DNA of 64,000 bases from Lujinxingia sediminis (lineage in GTDB: Bacteria; Myxococcota_A; Bradymonadia; Bradymonadales; Bradymonadaceae). The stretch lies in contig NZ_SADD01000006.1 of the NCBI RefSeq assembly GCF_004005565.1, forward strand, positions 186,001 through 250,000, in the 5' to 3' direction. The translations under genes were made by a program, and so were the position numbers. Positions 54,586 through 63,651 of the stretch are shown here, in pieces; position 1 is the stretch's first letter; every line of letters starts with the position of its first letter. The notes under the pieces were generated by a model. That model saw only the letters and a program-made list of their open reading frames with translations, made no database searches and was not told the origin of the DNA.

Positions 54586-56181
54586 ATGAGCAAGGTCGAC
54601 TTGAAAGGGTACGGCATCGACGGCCCCGAGGTGTTGCGTAACCCCAGCGTGGCTCGCCTCTATGAGATGGCGATTCTCAACGATCCGGGGGCAGCGATCG
54701 CCTCCAGCGGAGCGTTGATCGCCTTCTCCGGGGAGAAGACCGGGCGCAGCCCGAAAGATAAGCGGGTGGTGCGCGAGCCCTCCAGTCAGGACGACATCTG
54801 GTGGGGTGATATCAACATCGCCATGGAGCCCGATGAGTTTATGCAGAACCGCCAGACGGCCATTGAGTTTCTCAATGACCGTCCGGTGCTCTACGTGATC
54901 GACGGCTTTGCTGGATGGGATAAGGAGCATCAGCTCAAGGTTCGTATCGTGTGCGCGCGGGCCTACCATGCGCTTTTCATGCACAATATGCTGATTCGTC
55001 CTACGGCCGAGGAGCTGGAGAGCTACGGGGAGCCCGATTATGTGATTTTCAACGCGGGCAGCAGCGCTGCCGATCCGCAGCGCGTGAAGTCGGTGAGCTC
55101 GAAGACCAGCGTGGCGTTGAACTTCGATCGTGGCGAGTTCGTGATCCTGGGCACCGATTATGCCGGGGAGATGAAGAAGGGCGTCTTCACGATCATGCAT
55201 TACCTGATGCCCAAAAAAGGTGTGCTCTCGATGCACTGCTCGGCCAACCAGAGCAACGAGAAGGGTGACGTCTCGCTCTTCTTCGGGCTCTCGGGTACGG
55301 GCAAGACGACCCTCTCCACCGACCCGCACCGGGCTCTGATTGGCGATGATGAGCATTGCTGGACGGATCGGGGCGTCTTCAACATTGAGGGAGGCTGCTA
55401 CGCCAAGACGATCGACCTGTCGAAGGAGCAGGAGCCGATCATCTACGACGCGATCCGTTACGGCTCGGTGCTCGAGAATGTGGGGTTCGACCAGGAGTCC
55501 CGCGAGGTGGATTACAGCGATAACGCCATCACCGAAAACACCCGTACGTCCTACCCGATTGAGTATGTGCCCGGGGCGCAGATTCCGTGTGTGGGCGGTC
55601 ATCCCAACAACATCATCTTTTTGACCTGCGATGCCTACGGGGTCTTACCGCCGGTGAGTCGACTTACCCCGGAGGCGGCCATGTACCACTTCATCAGCGG
55701 GTACACGGCGAAGGTGGCGGGCACCGAGATGGGCGTGACTGAGCCCAGGGCGACCTTCTCGGCATGCTTCGGCGCGGCGTTTCTGGTGTGGCACCCGATG
55801 CGTTACGCCGAGCTTCTGGCCGAGAAGATGCGTCAGCATGGCGCCAAAGCCTGGCTGGTGAACACCGGGTGGACCGGCGGCGCGCATGGTACCGGCCATC
55901 GCATGAAGCTCAAGTACACCCGTGCGATCATCGACGCCATCAACTCCGGGGAGCTGGCCGATGCCCCGACCGTGAGCGATCCGCTCTTCAAGGTCGATGT
56001 GGTCACCGAGGTTGCGGGGGTTCCCTCTGAGGTGCTCGTGCCTCGCAAGACCTGGGCGGATGCCGATGCCTTTGAGGCGACGGCGCGCAAGCTCGTGGGT
56101 CTCTTTGAGGCGAACTTCGAGCAGTACGCCGACCAGGCCGGTGAGGCCATCCTGAAGGCGGCGCCCTCGCTAAAGGGTTGA
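54586..56181 (+). CDS. pckA: Phosphoenolpyruvate carboxykinase (ATP)
   Basis: PckA converts oxaloacetate and ATP to phosphoenolpyruvate, ADP and CO2, the first committed step of gluconeogenesis. The 531 residues show ASSGALIAFSGEKTGRSPKD, the kinase-1a loop GLSGTGKTTLSTDP, kinase-2 IGDDEHCW, and NIEGGCYAKTIDLSKEQEP with metal/substrate residues. The length is that of the ATP-dependent class. ATG 54586 has AAGGTG 6 nt upstream and begins the family sequence; the frame stays open to 54538. It follows the NtrC-type gene by 134 bp without a visible terminator. Confidence 0.97.
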   Translation: MSKVDLKGYGIDGPEVLRNPSVARLYEMAILNDPGAAIASSGALIAFSGEKTGRSPKDKRVVREPSSQDDIWWGDINIAMEPDEFMQNRQTAIEFLNDRPVLYVIDGFAGWDKEHQLKVRIVCARAYHALFMHNMLIRPTAEELESYGEPDYVIFNAGSSAADPQRVKSVSSKTSVALNFDRGEFVILGTDYAGEMKKGVFTIMHYLMPKKGVLSMHCSANQSNEKGDVSLFFGLSGTGKTTLSTDPHRALIGDDEHCWTDRGVFNIEGGCYAKTIDLSKEQEPIIYDAIRYGSVLENVGFDQESREVDYSDNAITENTRTSYPIEYVPGAQIPCVGGHPNNIIFLTCDAYGVLPPVSRLTPEAAMYHFISGYTAKVAGTEMGVTEPRATFSACFGAAFLVWHPMRYAELLAEKMRQHGAKAWLVNTGWTGGAHGTGHRMKLKYTRAIIDAINSGELADAPTVSDPLFKVDVVTEVAGVPSEVLVPRKTWADADAFEATARKLVGLFEANFEQYADQAGEAILKAAPSLKG

Positions 56182-56204
56182 GTTAAGGTGTTGAATATGT
56201 TGGC

Positions 56205-56726
56205 TTAAGTGCCGGTTGAGGGCGCGGTCTCCGATGAGGAGATCGCGCCTTCGACGCTCTGGCGGGTCGCCTCCAGCGCGTCGCGGATGGCGTCGGCGTT
56301 GAGACGTGGGAGGCTCTCGGCGATGAGGTGATCGCGGTGGGCGCGCAGCGCCTCGGCGGAGCCCGCCGGCTGGGAAGCGATCTGAGGGGCGTATTCGTCA
56401 ATCAACGCAGCGACGCGCTCCATCTCCACGGGGGTCATCGGACCGACGCGCGCCAGCGCTCGGGCTTGAAGCAGAGGAAGTTGAGCGCGCACCTGGTCGG
56501 GCTCCCAGTCGCCGACGCTCTTTTGAGCAAGGTGCGACTCCAGTGCGATGATGGCGGGATCAAAAGGATCGAAGTTGGCTTCAGCACGAGGGCTCTCATG
56601 CTGAATGGACATGTCGACCCGGGGGAGAACAATCGAGAGGAGGATCAACAGAGCGCAGGCCGTCCAGATCCAGCTGGCTTTGATACGTACGGGCATAGAC
56701 GAAGTTCGATCGGCAAAGGGGTTCAA
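56205..56726 (-). CDS. Hypothetical membrane-anchored protein cotranscribed with M48 protease
   Basis: This 173-residue protein has one N-terminal span (about residues 17-36, IWTACALLILLSIVLP). The helical, presumably periplasmic remainder has regular Leu/Ala spacing (PAIIALESHLAQKS, QVRAQLPLLQARALARVG, RDALEATRQSV). No family recognised. Its ATG overlaps the stop of the upstream M48 gene by 4 bp (ATGA), so they are translationally coupled and probably act together. It converges with pckA, with 23 bp between the stops. Confidence 0.78.
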   Translation of the reverse strand: MNPFADRTSSMPVRIKASWIWTACALLILLSIVLPRVDMSIQHESPRAEANFDPFDPAIIALESHLAQKSVGDWEPDQVRAQLPLLQARALARVGPMTPVEMERVAALIDEYAPQIASQPAGSAEALRAHRDHLIAESLPRLNADAIRDALEATRQSVEGAISSSETAPSTGT

Positions 56727-58882
56727 CGCTGGCGCGCCTCCCAGCGATTCACAAGCTCACGTTGGTGGGCCAGCATCGCGCCCAGGCTCTTGCGTCGCAG
56801 GTGGTCGAGGCGCTCGCTGGCCTCCTGCCACTGGGCGGTGTAGCGGTTGAGCCACTGGTGGTTGAGTTCGCCGCGGAGCAGAGGGGCCGCGTCGACCAGT
56901 GGTGCGTCGAGCAAACGCTCACCGAGGCTTTCTTCATCCTCAAAGCCGTGAAGTGCCGGGATGTTCGGCCCCAGGTAGAGCGCCTGATGGAAGGTGGCGT
57001 GGGTGCCCATCAGGCTCTCGAAGATCCACTGAATCGCGTCGTCGTCAAGCTCGGCCTCGGCCACAAGGTGGGTGACGCGGGCCAGGGCCGGGCTGTGCTT
57101 GCGCATCCAACGGGCCAGACGTTGGAGGTGATCGTGGAAGCGGTAGCGCTCTTGAAGTTCGTTGAGGGCGTCGCCGCCCTGGCGAGCGGCGATGACCAGG
57201 TGGGCGTGCATCAGATCGGCGTCGAGCTGTGCGAACCAGCGCTGCTCGGTCTGCGGGTCGCGCTGGCAGTCGGTTGCCGGCGGACAGGGGCGCGTGCTGA
57301 CGCTGCTGCGCAGCGGGCGGGCGTTTCCGTGGGCGTTCGCCGGCTGGGCGGTGAGCTGCGGGAGTTGCGCGGCCAATCTCTCGGCGGCCTGGTCGAGGGT
57401 GGGGCCGATGAGATCGTGCAGCCAGGCGGTGATGGCCTGGTCATCGCTCTCTTCGGCACCGGCGGCTTCAAAAACATCTTCAAGTTCCCCGAACTCGACG
57501 TAGCGGTGGCCGAAGACGATCTTCTCGCGCGGGTTGAGCAGGATCTCGGCGTGTTCGCCATCGAGGAATTCCTGCAGGTCCAGGGCGTGATGGGTGGGCG
57601 CGGCCTGTCCGAACTCCACCGCATTGATGCTGCGGCTCAGGGCGAGGCGAAGGCTCGGCGGATCATCGAAAAGCGTCCAGGCGGAGCGCTCGTCGAAGTC
57701 GGTGCGCACGTAGTGGTGGCGAGCGTGGGCCTCGCGCACATGGTGCGGCGGGTGGGAGTCGAAGAGATCGGCGCGCTCGCCAGCGTCGGACGGGTCGAAG
57801 ACCCACTCGAAGTGTTGCGGATCTGCGGGAAGTGCCGGTGGTTGACCGAGGGTGGCATCGCCCAGCCGCTCTCGCATCGAGCGCATCAGGGCCTCATGGT
57901 GCAGAAAGAAGTCGTCGGTGCGAAGTCCCTCGCGGGAGGCCTGCTCCAGGTCGTAGCAGGTCTGGGCGTAACAGCGATCCGCCCAGTCGGCGCGCTTCAG
58001 CGCGTGGACAAGCGCGTCGCTGCCGGTGAGGCGCACGGCGATGCGGTCGGCATGCAGCTCCATCTGCCGGCTCACCGAGGCATCCAGGCGCTCCAGCGCC
58101 GAGAGGGCCTGGCGAGCGATGCCGCGCACAAGTGCGGTGATCGTGTTGAGCAAAAGCGGCAACCCCAGGCCTCGATGCCAGCGGGTCTTCCAGCGGGCCA
58201 GTGCCTGGTCGATCGGATCGCGCTCCTCGACCAGCTGACGCAAGATCTCGGCGACGACGTACACATAGTGCGTCAGGCGCATGGAGCGCTGTGAGAAGTG
58301 GCCCAGCTCGTGGGCGAGCACCGCTTCGAGCTCGGTGCGGTTGAGGGTATTGATGAGCCCCAGGCCGATGAGCAGGTTCTTGCGCACCGGGAAGATCAGG
58401 TTGAGCAGGGAGGTGTCAAAGAACACCCCGGCGTTGACCTGGGGACAGGCGTAAACGCGGTGCGGAAGCGGTGCCCCGGCCCGCTGGCAGAGATCGATGA
58501 GGTAGTCGAAGAGCTCCGGCTCGGATTCCGCGCTAAGCTCGATGAACTCGGAGCGGTCGACTTTCTGGCGGTGGAAGAGTCCTTTGAGCAGGACAAGCGC
58601 CAACGGCAGAAGGAGCAGAGCGGTGAACGATCCCAGAAGGATATCACCGAGCTGAACGGGGCCACTGAGCATGTGCGTGACGACTACGACGGTGGCCGCC
58701 ACACTGAGGACCAGTGCGCCGAAGTACATGGCGAGCAGTCCCACCAGGGCCAGAGCCAGGAGCCCCACGCGCAGCAGGTAGGCGCCGTTAAGTTGAAGGG
58801 CGTGGCGGGGCACTGAGACCGGCGAGGAGCCGGCGGCCGAGCCGACAGCAGGAACGAAGCGGTGGAGCCAAGAACGATACAT
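56723..58882 (-). CDS. M48-family membrane metalloprotease
   Basis: The 719-residue protein has two N-terminal spans (about 40-75 and 85-105). The zinc-protease site is AVLAHELGHFSQRSMRL (His191, His195), and the third ligand is probably the Glu in RQMELHADRIAV, as in Ste24/HtpX-type enzymes. After the catalytic domain, about 350 residues without a known domain extend the chain well beyond HtpX. The ATG at 58882 has a perfect Shine-Dalgarno sequence (GGGAGG, 6 nt); a further in-frame start at 58915 lacks one. The cotranscribed partner is the 173-residue protein. A role in membrane protein quality control is inferred. Confidence 0.9.
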   Translation of the reverse strand: MYRSWLHRFVPAVGSAAGSSPVSVPRHALQLNGAYLLRVGLLALALVGLLAMYFGALVLSVAATVVVVTHMLSGPVQLGDILLGSFTALLLLPLALVLLKGLFHRQKVDRSEFIELSAESEPELFDYLIDLCQRAGAPLPHRVYACPQVNAGVFFDTSLLNLIFPVRKNLLIGLGLINTLNRTELEAVLAHELGHFSQRSMRLTHYVYVVAEILRQLVEERDPIDQALARWKTRWHRGLGLPLLLNTITALVRGIARQALSALERLDASVSRQMELHADRIAVRLTGSDALVHALKRADWADRCYAQTCYDLEQASREGLRTDDFFLHHEALMRSMRERLGDATLGQPPALPADPQHFEWVFDPSDAGERADLFDSHPPHHVREAHARHHYVRTDFDERSAWTLFDDPPSLRLALSRSINAVEFGQAAPTHHALDLQEFLDGEHAEILLNPREKIVFGHRYVEFGELEDVFEAAGAEESDDQAITAWLHDLIGPTLDQAAERLAAQLPQLTAQPANAHGNARPLRSSVSTRPCPPATDCQRDPQTEQRWFAQLDADLMHAHLVIAARQGGDALNELQERYRFHDHLQRLARWMRKHSPALARVTHLVAEAELDDDAIQWIFESLMGTHATFHQALYLGPNIPALHGFEDEESLGERLLDAPLVDAAPLLRGELNHQWLNRYTAQWQEASERLDHLRRKSLGAMLAHQRELVNRWEARQR

Positions 58883-59002
58883 GAAGACCTCCCAAGGGCT
58901 GACGAAACGTCCCACCTGGGAAAGCCCACCTGATACTACCTGGACTTCAGGGCTTTCGAGCTAGCTCGTCGACGTACACGAACCAGGAGTGGATTACACT
59001 AT

Positions 59003-59021
59003 GACTGGAAATTTTCCAGTC
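59003..59021. promoter_or_regulatory. 19-bp palindromic operator at the M48 operon promoter
   Basis: A perfect palindrome with 9-bp arms GACTGGAAA/TTTCCAGTC around one central T lies immediately downstream of the predicted transcription start (about 59022). This position suits repressor binding. Confidence 0.65.
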
Positions 59022-59028
59022 TGCCTGA

Positions 59029-59056
59029 AGTATAAAACGAATTACCCTGAGGTCAA
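59029..59056 (-). promoter_or_regulatory. Sigma-70-like promoter of the M48 operon
   Basis: On the minus strand TTGACC (59051-59056), 16-bp spacer and TATACT (59029-59034) form a near-consensus promoter. It sits in an AT-rich stretch about 150 bp before the M48 ATG. The 311-bp gap 58883-59193 holds this promoter, the operator and a terminator, and no gene. Confidence 0.7.
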
Positions 59057-59100
59057 AATTTTTGCTGAAATCGTGTCTCTTCCGGCGCAAGAAGAGAAGA

Positions 59101-59122
59101 TGCCGCCCGGTGAGGGGCGGCA
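59101..59122 (-). terminator. Terminator of the ALDH-RidA operon
   Basis: An 8-bp stem TGCCGCCC/GGGCGGCA with a 6-nt loop is followed on the minus strand by a T/C-rich tail (TCTTCTCTTCTT). It separates the RidA gene from the M48 promoter. Confidence 0.7.
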
Positions 59123-59193
59123 GTCCTGGAATGATGGGTGGGGCTAAGTGCTTGTCTTTGCGTGTTTTTATGTTTCGAGAAGGGGGCGTTTTC

Positions 59194-59628
59194 TTAGCTC
59201 TCGTCGGCAGGCAAGGGCAGGTAGGCCACCGCTTTCATCTCGATCGCCAGGTTGGGATGCGGCAGCTGGTGGACGGCCACGGTGGTGCGTGTGGGGCCGG
59301 TCTCGGCGTCGAAATAGTCGTTGTAGACGGCGTTGTAGCCGGCAAAATCATCCATATCGATGAGGAAGGTCGTGATGTCGACCAGGTGCTCAAGTCCGGC
59401 ACCGGCCTCTTTTAAGATGCGGCCGATATTCTCAAGGACCGCGCGGGTTTGTGCGGCGATGTCGCGGTGGATGGTGCCGTCCTCGTCGATGCGTACGCCG
59501 ACGTGGGTGTTGTCGGGGCGGCGACTGGAGACGCCGCTGACAAAGATCAGATCGCCAACGCGGCGCGCGTGCGGGTAATGCGCCAGCGCCGGAGCGCGGC
59601 CGTCGATGGTGTAGGCCCGGGTGGTCAT
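59194..59628 (-). CDS. RidA/YjgF-family protein, probable 2-aminomuconate deaminase
   Basis: The 144-residue protein has the RidA fold, with YPHARRVGDLIFVSGVSSRR, IAAQTRAVLENIGRILKEAG, and LVDITTFLIDMDDFAGYNAV containing the conserved Asp-Phe/Tyr-Asn cluster. It differs from housekeeping RidA in its N-terminus and resembles the deaminases of the 2-aminomuconate branch of kynurenine degradation (AmnD/NbaF type). The gene directly upstream encodes the matching dehydrogenase, with 24 bp between them. The Shine-Dalgarno sequence AGGAG is ideal. The specific substrate is inferred from context. Confidence 0.82.
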   Translation of the reverse strand: MTTRAYTIDGRAPALAHYPHARRVGDLIFVSGVSSRRPDNTHVGVRIDEDGTIHRDIAAQTRAVLENIGRILKEAGAGLEHLVDITTFLIDMDDFAGYNAVYNDYFDAETGPTRTTVAVHQLPHPNLAIEMKAVAYLPLPADES

Positions 59629-59652
59629 GACGCTCCTGAAAAGCGATGAAGG

Positions 59653-61113
59653 TCAGAGTTTGATGCAGATGTTTTTCGTCTCGGTATAGAAGTCGAGCGA
59701 GTGGGTGCCGCCTTCGCGGCCGATGCCGCTGAGTTTGACGCCTCCAAAGGGGGTGCGCAGGTCGCGCAGAAACCAGGTGTTCACCCACACAAGGCCCACG
59801 TCCATGCGGGCCGAGACGCGATGGGCCCGGCGCACGTCGTTGGTCCAGATGGCGGCGCAGAGGCCGTAGTCGGAGTCGTTGGCCAGCGCGATGGCTTCCT
59901 CTTCGGTGTCGAAGGGCATCACGTGGCAGACCGGGCCGAAGACCTCTTCACGCAGGATGCGGGCGTTCTGGTCCAGGCCGGTCCAGACGGTGGGCTCGAC
60001 AAAGGCACCTCTTGCGAGAGAGCCACCGAGCTCGGGGATGCCACCGCCGGCAACCACTGTGGCTCCTTCGCTCTGTGCGAGCGCGAAGTAGCTCAACACC
60101 TTCTCGCGATGGGCCTGGCTTATCAGCGGCCCCATCTGAGTGGATTCATCGAAGGGGTCGCCCACCTTCAGGCCCCGGGCGCGGGCGGCCAGGCCCTCGA
60201 CGAAGGCGTCGAAGATGGGGCGCTCGACGTAGACGCGCTCCGAGCAAAGGCAGACCTGGCCTGTGTTGGAGAAGCTGGAGCGGGCGGTGCCGTCGATGGC
60301 TTCTCGAAGATCGGCGTCGGCGAAGACGATCGCGGCGTTTTTTCCCCCGAGCTCAAAGGAAATGTCGCGCACATGCGGGGCGCAGGCCTCCATGATCGCG
60401 CTGCCGGTGCGGGACTCTCCGGTAAAGGTGATCGCGTCGACGTCGGGGTGGCGGGTCAGCGCCTCACCGGCCGCGCCCGGCCCAAAGCCGTGGACCACGT
60501 TGAAGACGCCCGGCGGGACGCCGGCGTCGCGAAAGACCTCACCGAGGAGCGCGGCGGTCGTGGGGGTCTCCTCGCTGGGTTTGGCCACCACGCAGTTTCC
60601 CGCAGCGAGCGCCGGGGCGACCTTCCAGGTGAGCAGCAAGAGCGGCAGGTTCCAGGGGCTGATCACACCCACGACACCGAGAGGACGGCGGATCGTGTAG
60701 TTGAGAGCGCTGCCACCGCCGGGCGTCTCCGTCTCGAAGGCGGCGGTGTGCTGGGTGCGCATCAGGTTGGCAAAGAACTTAAAGTTCGCGGCACCACGTG
60801 GGATGTCGATGCGTCGGGCGAAGCTCGCCGGCTTTCCGGTATCGAGCATCTCGGCTTTGAGGAAGTCGTCGAAGCGCGCCAGGATACCGCTTGAAACCCG
60901 GTCGAGCGCATCGAGGCGCTCGGAGAGGGGCATGGTGCCCCAGGGGCCGTTGAAAGCACGGCGCGCGGCCTCAACGGCGCGGTCGATGTCTTCGGCGCTG
61001 CCTTCGGCGACCTGGGAGATGAGGGTGCCGTTTGCCGGGTTGGTGTTGGGAAAATATGCGCCGCGTGCGGGCTCCACAAACGCGCCGTCGATGAAGTTGA
61101 GGATCTTCTTCAC
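59653..61113 (-). CDS. Aldehyde dehydrogenase, probable 2-aminomuconic 6-semialdehyde dehydrogenase
   Basis: The 486-residue NAD-dependent aldehyde dehydrogenase has GVISPWNLPLLLLTWKVAPA, TFTGESRTG, catalytic Glu in FELGGKNA, catalytic Cys in NTGQVCLCSERVYV and the hydroxymuconic/aminomuconic subgroup ending GIGREGGTHSLDFYTETKNI. The start is GTG 61113, with AAGG upstream. With the RidA-type deaminase it would convert 2-aminomuconate semialdehyde to 4-oxalocrotonate, part of tryptophan or 2-aminophenol breakdown. The upstream dioxygenase and decarboxylase genes are not in the window, so hydroxymuconic semialdehyde remains an alternative substrate. Confidence 0.88.
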   Translation of the reverse strand: MKKILNFIDGAFVEPARGAYFPNTNPANGTLISQVAEGSAEDIDRAVEAARRAFNGPWGTMPLSERLDALDRVSSGILARFDDFLKAEMLDTGKPASFARRIDIPRGAANFKFFANLMRTQHTAAFETETPGGGSALNYTIRRPLGVVGVISPWNLPLLLLTWKVAPALAAGNCVVAKPSEETPTTAALLGEVFRDAGVPPGVFNVVHGFGPGAAGEALTRHPDVDAITFTGESRTGSAIMEACAPHVRDISFELGGKNAAIVFADADLREAIDGTARSSFSNTGQVCLCSERVYVERPIFDAFVEGLAARARGLKVGDPFDESTQMGPLISQAHREKVLSYFALAQSEGATVVAGGGIPELGGSLARGAFVEPTVWTGLDQNARILREEVFGPVCHVMPFDTEEEAIALANDSDYGLCAAIWTNDVRRAHRVSARMDVGLVWVNTWFLRDLRTPFGGVKLSGIGREGGTHSLDFYTETKNICIKL

Positions 61114-61148
61114 GCTGAAATGCCTTAACGATCAAAGGGTTAGGTGCG

Positions 61149-61841
61149 TTACTCGTCGAGCAGGCTCATCTGGCCGGGCGGATCGTGTTTTTTGCCGCCG
61201 GTTTCCTCGTTTGCTTTTCGCGACTTCTGGCGAGGCTTCTCGGGCCAGCCTCCGACCGGGTGCAAGTCTCCGATGCGGCTCAGCCGGAAGACGCGCTCAT
61301 CGCGGCGCAGGTGGCAGTAGGCGTGGAGGTAGGTTTCGGCCTCCAGGCTGATTGGCGTGATGCGTCGGCGGGTGAGTTCGCCTCGACCGCGGCTGTAGTA
61401 GTGCATCTCCAGGTCGACGCCGCCGTGAATGGCCCAGCGCACAAGGTCGGTGCGGCTAGCGGTGGGATCGAGTTCGCCGGGATTTGCGGTGCGCTCAGGG
61501 CTCCACTCCGGGTCGATGGCGCTGCCGATCCACAGGAGGATCTCGTAGGCCTCGACCTCAATGTCCATGACCTCTTTGGGGCCGAAGGTGTCGAGGACTT
61601 TGCGCAGCACCTGGTCCAGCGCACGGGAGTTGACGCGGGTGGCGCCATGCTCGCGCAGGTTCTCCAGGAGGAGGCAGGCCAGGGCGACCGCGCCGCGTTC
61701 CTCGGAGGTGCGCAGCAGGACATCGCCCGGGGACTCCGGGAAGCTGAGCGGATCGTCGTCGTTGTTGCGGGCCGGGGCACGAGCCAGTCGCTCGGCGATG
61801 CGGCCGCGGATCGTCGGGATCTGAATGGGACCATCGCCCAC
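61149..61841 (-). CDS. WYL-domain-like protein
   Basis: The 231-residue protein has an N-terminal helical part (LACLLLENLREHGATRVNSR, LDQVLRKVLDTFGP) and a C-terminal segment, residues about 145-200, that reads as a WYL domain. The WYL segment has LRWAIHGGVDLEMHYYSRG-type start, RRRITPISLEAETYLHAYCH and RVFRLSRIGDL. WYL domains bind ligands or nucleic acids in bacterial regulators. The usual N-terminal HTH is not obvious here. The tail is basic. GTG 61841 has AGGAG 7 nt upstream. It sits in a same-strand run with the dehydrogenase (35 bp downstream) and might regulate it. Confidence 0.75.
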   Translation of the reverse strand: MGDGPIQIPTIRGRIAERLARAPARNNDDDPLSFPESPGDVLLRTSEERGAVALACLLLENLREHGATRVNSRALDQVLRKVLDTFGPKEVMDIEVEAYEILLWIGSAIDPEWSPERTANPGELDPTASRTDLVRWAIHGGVDLEMHYYSRGRGELTRRRITPISLEAETYLHAYCHLRRDERVFRLSRIGDLHPVGGWPEKPRQKSRKANEETGGKKHDPPGQMSLLDE

Positions 61842-61913
61842 AGCACAACTCCTGGCGGATGGGGATTGAGGCCGGCGCAAAGGGGGCACCGGCGGACGTT
61901 GAGCGGCACTCTA

Positions 61914-62360
61914 TCAGGGGTTGTCGTCTTCTTCGAGGGGCGGCGAAGCGCTCTCGGAGGGGGGATTCGGCGATGGTCGACCCTCGCCGCGGGCCAGACG
62001 ACGAAACTCCTCTTCAAGGGAGGCCTCGTCCGGGTCGATGAGGCCGCCCTGGCGGACCTCTTCGAGCAGTGCCTCGGCGCGCTCAACCTCCGCGCCGTCG
62101 GGGCGGCGGGCCTGCCGGATGAGCAAACGCTTCTTCGACGCGATAAGTTCCAGCTCTTCGCGGGTGGCGTGGCCGCGGGTGCGGAGCTCGTCGACGCGCT
62201 CGGTGGCCTGGGCGGCCAACTCCGGGTGGCCCTTTTCTTCGGCCAGGGCGACGCGGCGCTTCCAGGTGGAGAACTCCTCGCGGAGCTTCTCCAGCTCTTC
62301 TTCGAGGCGCTTCTCTTCGCGGATCAGATACGCCATCTCATGGCGGTAGGACGGGTCCAT
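61914..62360 (-). CDS. Coiled-coil hypothetical protein
   Basis: The 148-residue protein is nearly all charged helix. Residues about 8-110 form heptad-like coiled coil (LIREEKRLEEELEKLREEF, VALAEEKGHPELAAQATERV, REELELIASKKRLLIRQAR), followed by a Pro/Ser/Glu-rich tail. No family recognised, though the arrangement is reminiscent of PspA-like or kinetochore-like scaffolds. ATG 62360 has CGGAG 5 nt upstream; the upstream in-frame extension to 62543 has poor composition. It is the first gene of the minus-strand run ending with RidA and is divergent from ychF. Confidence 0.75.
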   Translation of the reverse strand: MDPSYRHEMAYLIREEKRLEEELEKLREEFSTWKRRVALAEEKGHPELAAQATERVDELRTRGHATREELELIASKKRLLIRQARRPDGAEVERAEALLEEVRQGGLIDPDEASLEEEFRRLARGEGRPSPNPPSESASPPLEEDDNP

Positions 62361-62556
62361 CGCGTCTCCGGGACGTTTGCAGCACGTGCTGCGGCTAAAG
62401 TTAAGCACCTGCCGTGGGGAGGCGTGTTTGCATCGGTGAGCCGGCTTGCGGTGGTGGGGCACTTTTACTAAAAGGACCGGCGCGCGCGCCCTGAGATTGC
62501 GCCCCGACGCAAGCGCGTCGATCGAACACACACCAACTCGCACCCGAGTCTATACC

Positions 62557-63651
62557 ATGAGCGTCTCCGCTGGCATCGTCGGACTTCCGAACGTGGGCAA
62601 GTCGACCCTTTTTAACGCTTTGACCCGCGCCGAAGCGCAGTCGGCGAACTACCCCTTCTGCACCATCGATCCCAACGTGGGCATCGTGCCGGTGCCGGAC
62701 GCCAGGCTCAAGACGATTGAGAAGTATGTGCCGGCCCAGAAGATCATTCCGGCGGCGGTGGAGATCCTCGACATCGCCGGTCTGGTGCGCGGGGCGTCGC
62801 AGGGCGAGGGCCTGGGCAACAAGTTTCTGGCGAACATCCGCGAGGTGGACGCGATCCTGCATGTGGTGCGTTGCTTTGAGGATGAGAACATCACCCACGT
62901 TGAAGGTGGCGTGGACCCGGTGCGCGACGTCGAGATCATTGAGACCGAGCTGATCCTGGCGGATATGCAGACGGTGGAGCGTCGTCTGGATAAGGCGCGT
63001 CGTGCGGCCAAGGCCGGCGATAAGACCGAGGTGGCGCGCGTGGCGGTGCTGGAGAAGGTGCTGGCCGAGCTCAACGAAGGCAAGAGCGCCCGCGCTATCA
63101 AGCTCACCGACGATGAGCGTCAGCTCACCCGCGACAGCCATATGCTCACCGATAAGCCGGTGCTCTACGTGGCCAACGTGGCCGACGACGACCTTGAGGG
63201 CCAGAGCCCCTATGTTGCGAAGTTGCGCGAGCTGGCCGATTCGCAGGGCAGCGATGTGGTCGTGGTTTGTGGTGAGATTGAGGCGGAGCTTGTGGAGCTG
63301 GACGAGGAAGAGCAGCTGGAGATGCTGCAGGGGCTGGGCATCGACGAGCCAGCGCTCAATGTGCTGATTCGCGCCACCTACGCGCTGCTGGGGCTGCAGG
63401 CCTTCTTTACGGCTGGCGAGCAGGAGATCCGCGCGTGGACGATTCCGGTGGGGGCGACCGCGCCGCAGGCTGCCGGTGTGATTCACTCGGACTTTGAAAA
63501 ACGCTTTATTCGAGCGGAGGTCTACACGGTCCAGGATCTGGAGACCTATAAGGACGAGGCCGGGATTCGCGCCGCGGGCAAACTTCGCCTGGAAGGCAAA
63601 GAGTACGTGGTCGTCGACGGCGACATCCTGCACATTCGCCATAACGCGTGA
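62557..63651 (+). CDS. ychF: Ribosome-associated redox-regulated ATPase YchF
   Basis: YchF is an OBG-family P-loop NTPase that prefers ATP. The 364 residues contain G1 [21 protein letters not shown]2 [19 protein letters not shown]3 [20 protein letters not shown], a [10 protein letters not shown] region replacing the GTP-specific NKxD motif, and the TGS-like C-terminal domain ([32 protein letters not shown]). The length is exactly that of the family. The Shine-Dalgarno sequence is weak (GAG, 9 nt). The next gene's GTG overlaps its TGA stop. Confidence 0.97.
   Translation: MSVSAGIVGLPNVGKSTLFNALTRAEAQSANYPFCTIDPNVGIVPVPDARLKTIEKYVPAQKIIPAAVEILDIAGLVRGASQGEGLGNKFLANIREVDAILHVVRCFEDENITHVEGGVDPVRDVEIIETELILADMQTVERRLDKARRAAKAGDKTEVARVAVLEKVLAELNEGKSARAIKLTDDERQLTRDSHMLTDKPVLYVANVADDDLEGQSPYVAKLRELADSQGSDVVVVCGEIEAELVELDEEEQLEMLQGLGIDEPALNVLIRATYALLGLQAFFTAGEQEIRAWTIPVGATAPQAAGVIHSDFEKRFIRAEVYTVQDLETYKDEAGIRAAGKLRLEGKEYVVVDGDILHIRHNA

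Noticed and set aside
56762-58294. 510-residue open frame antisense to the M48 protease
   Set aside because: Shadow frame; the minus-strand gene has a perfect Shine-Dalgarno sequence and the HELGH zinc motif.
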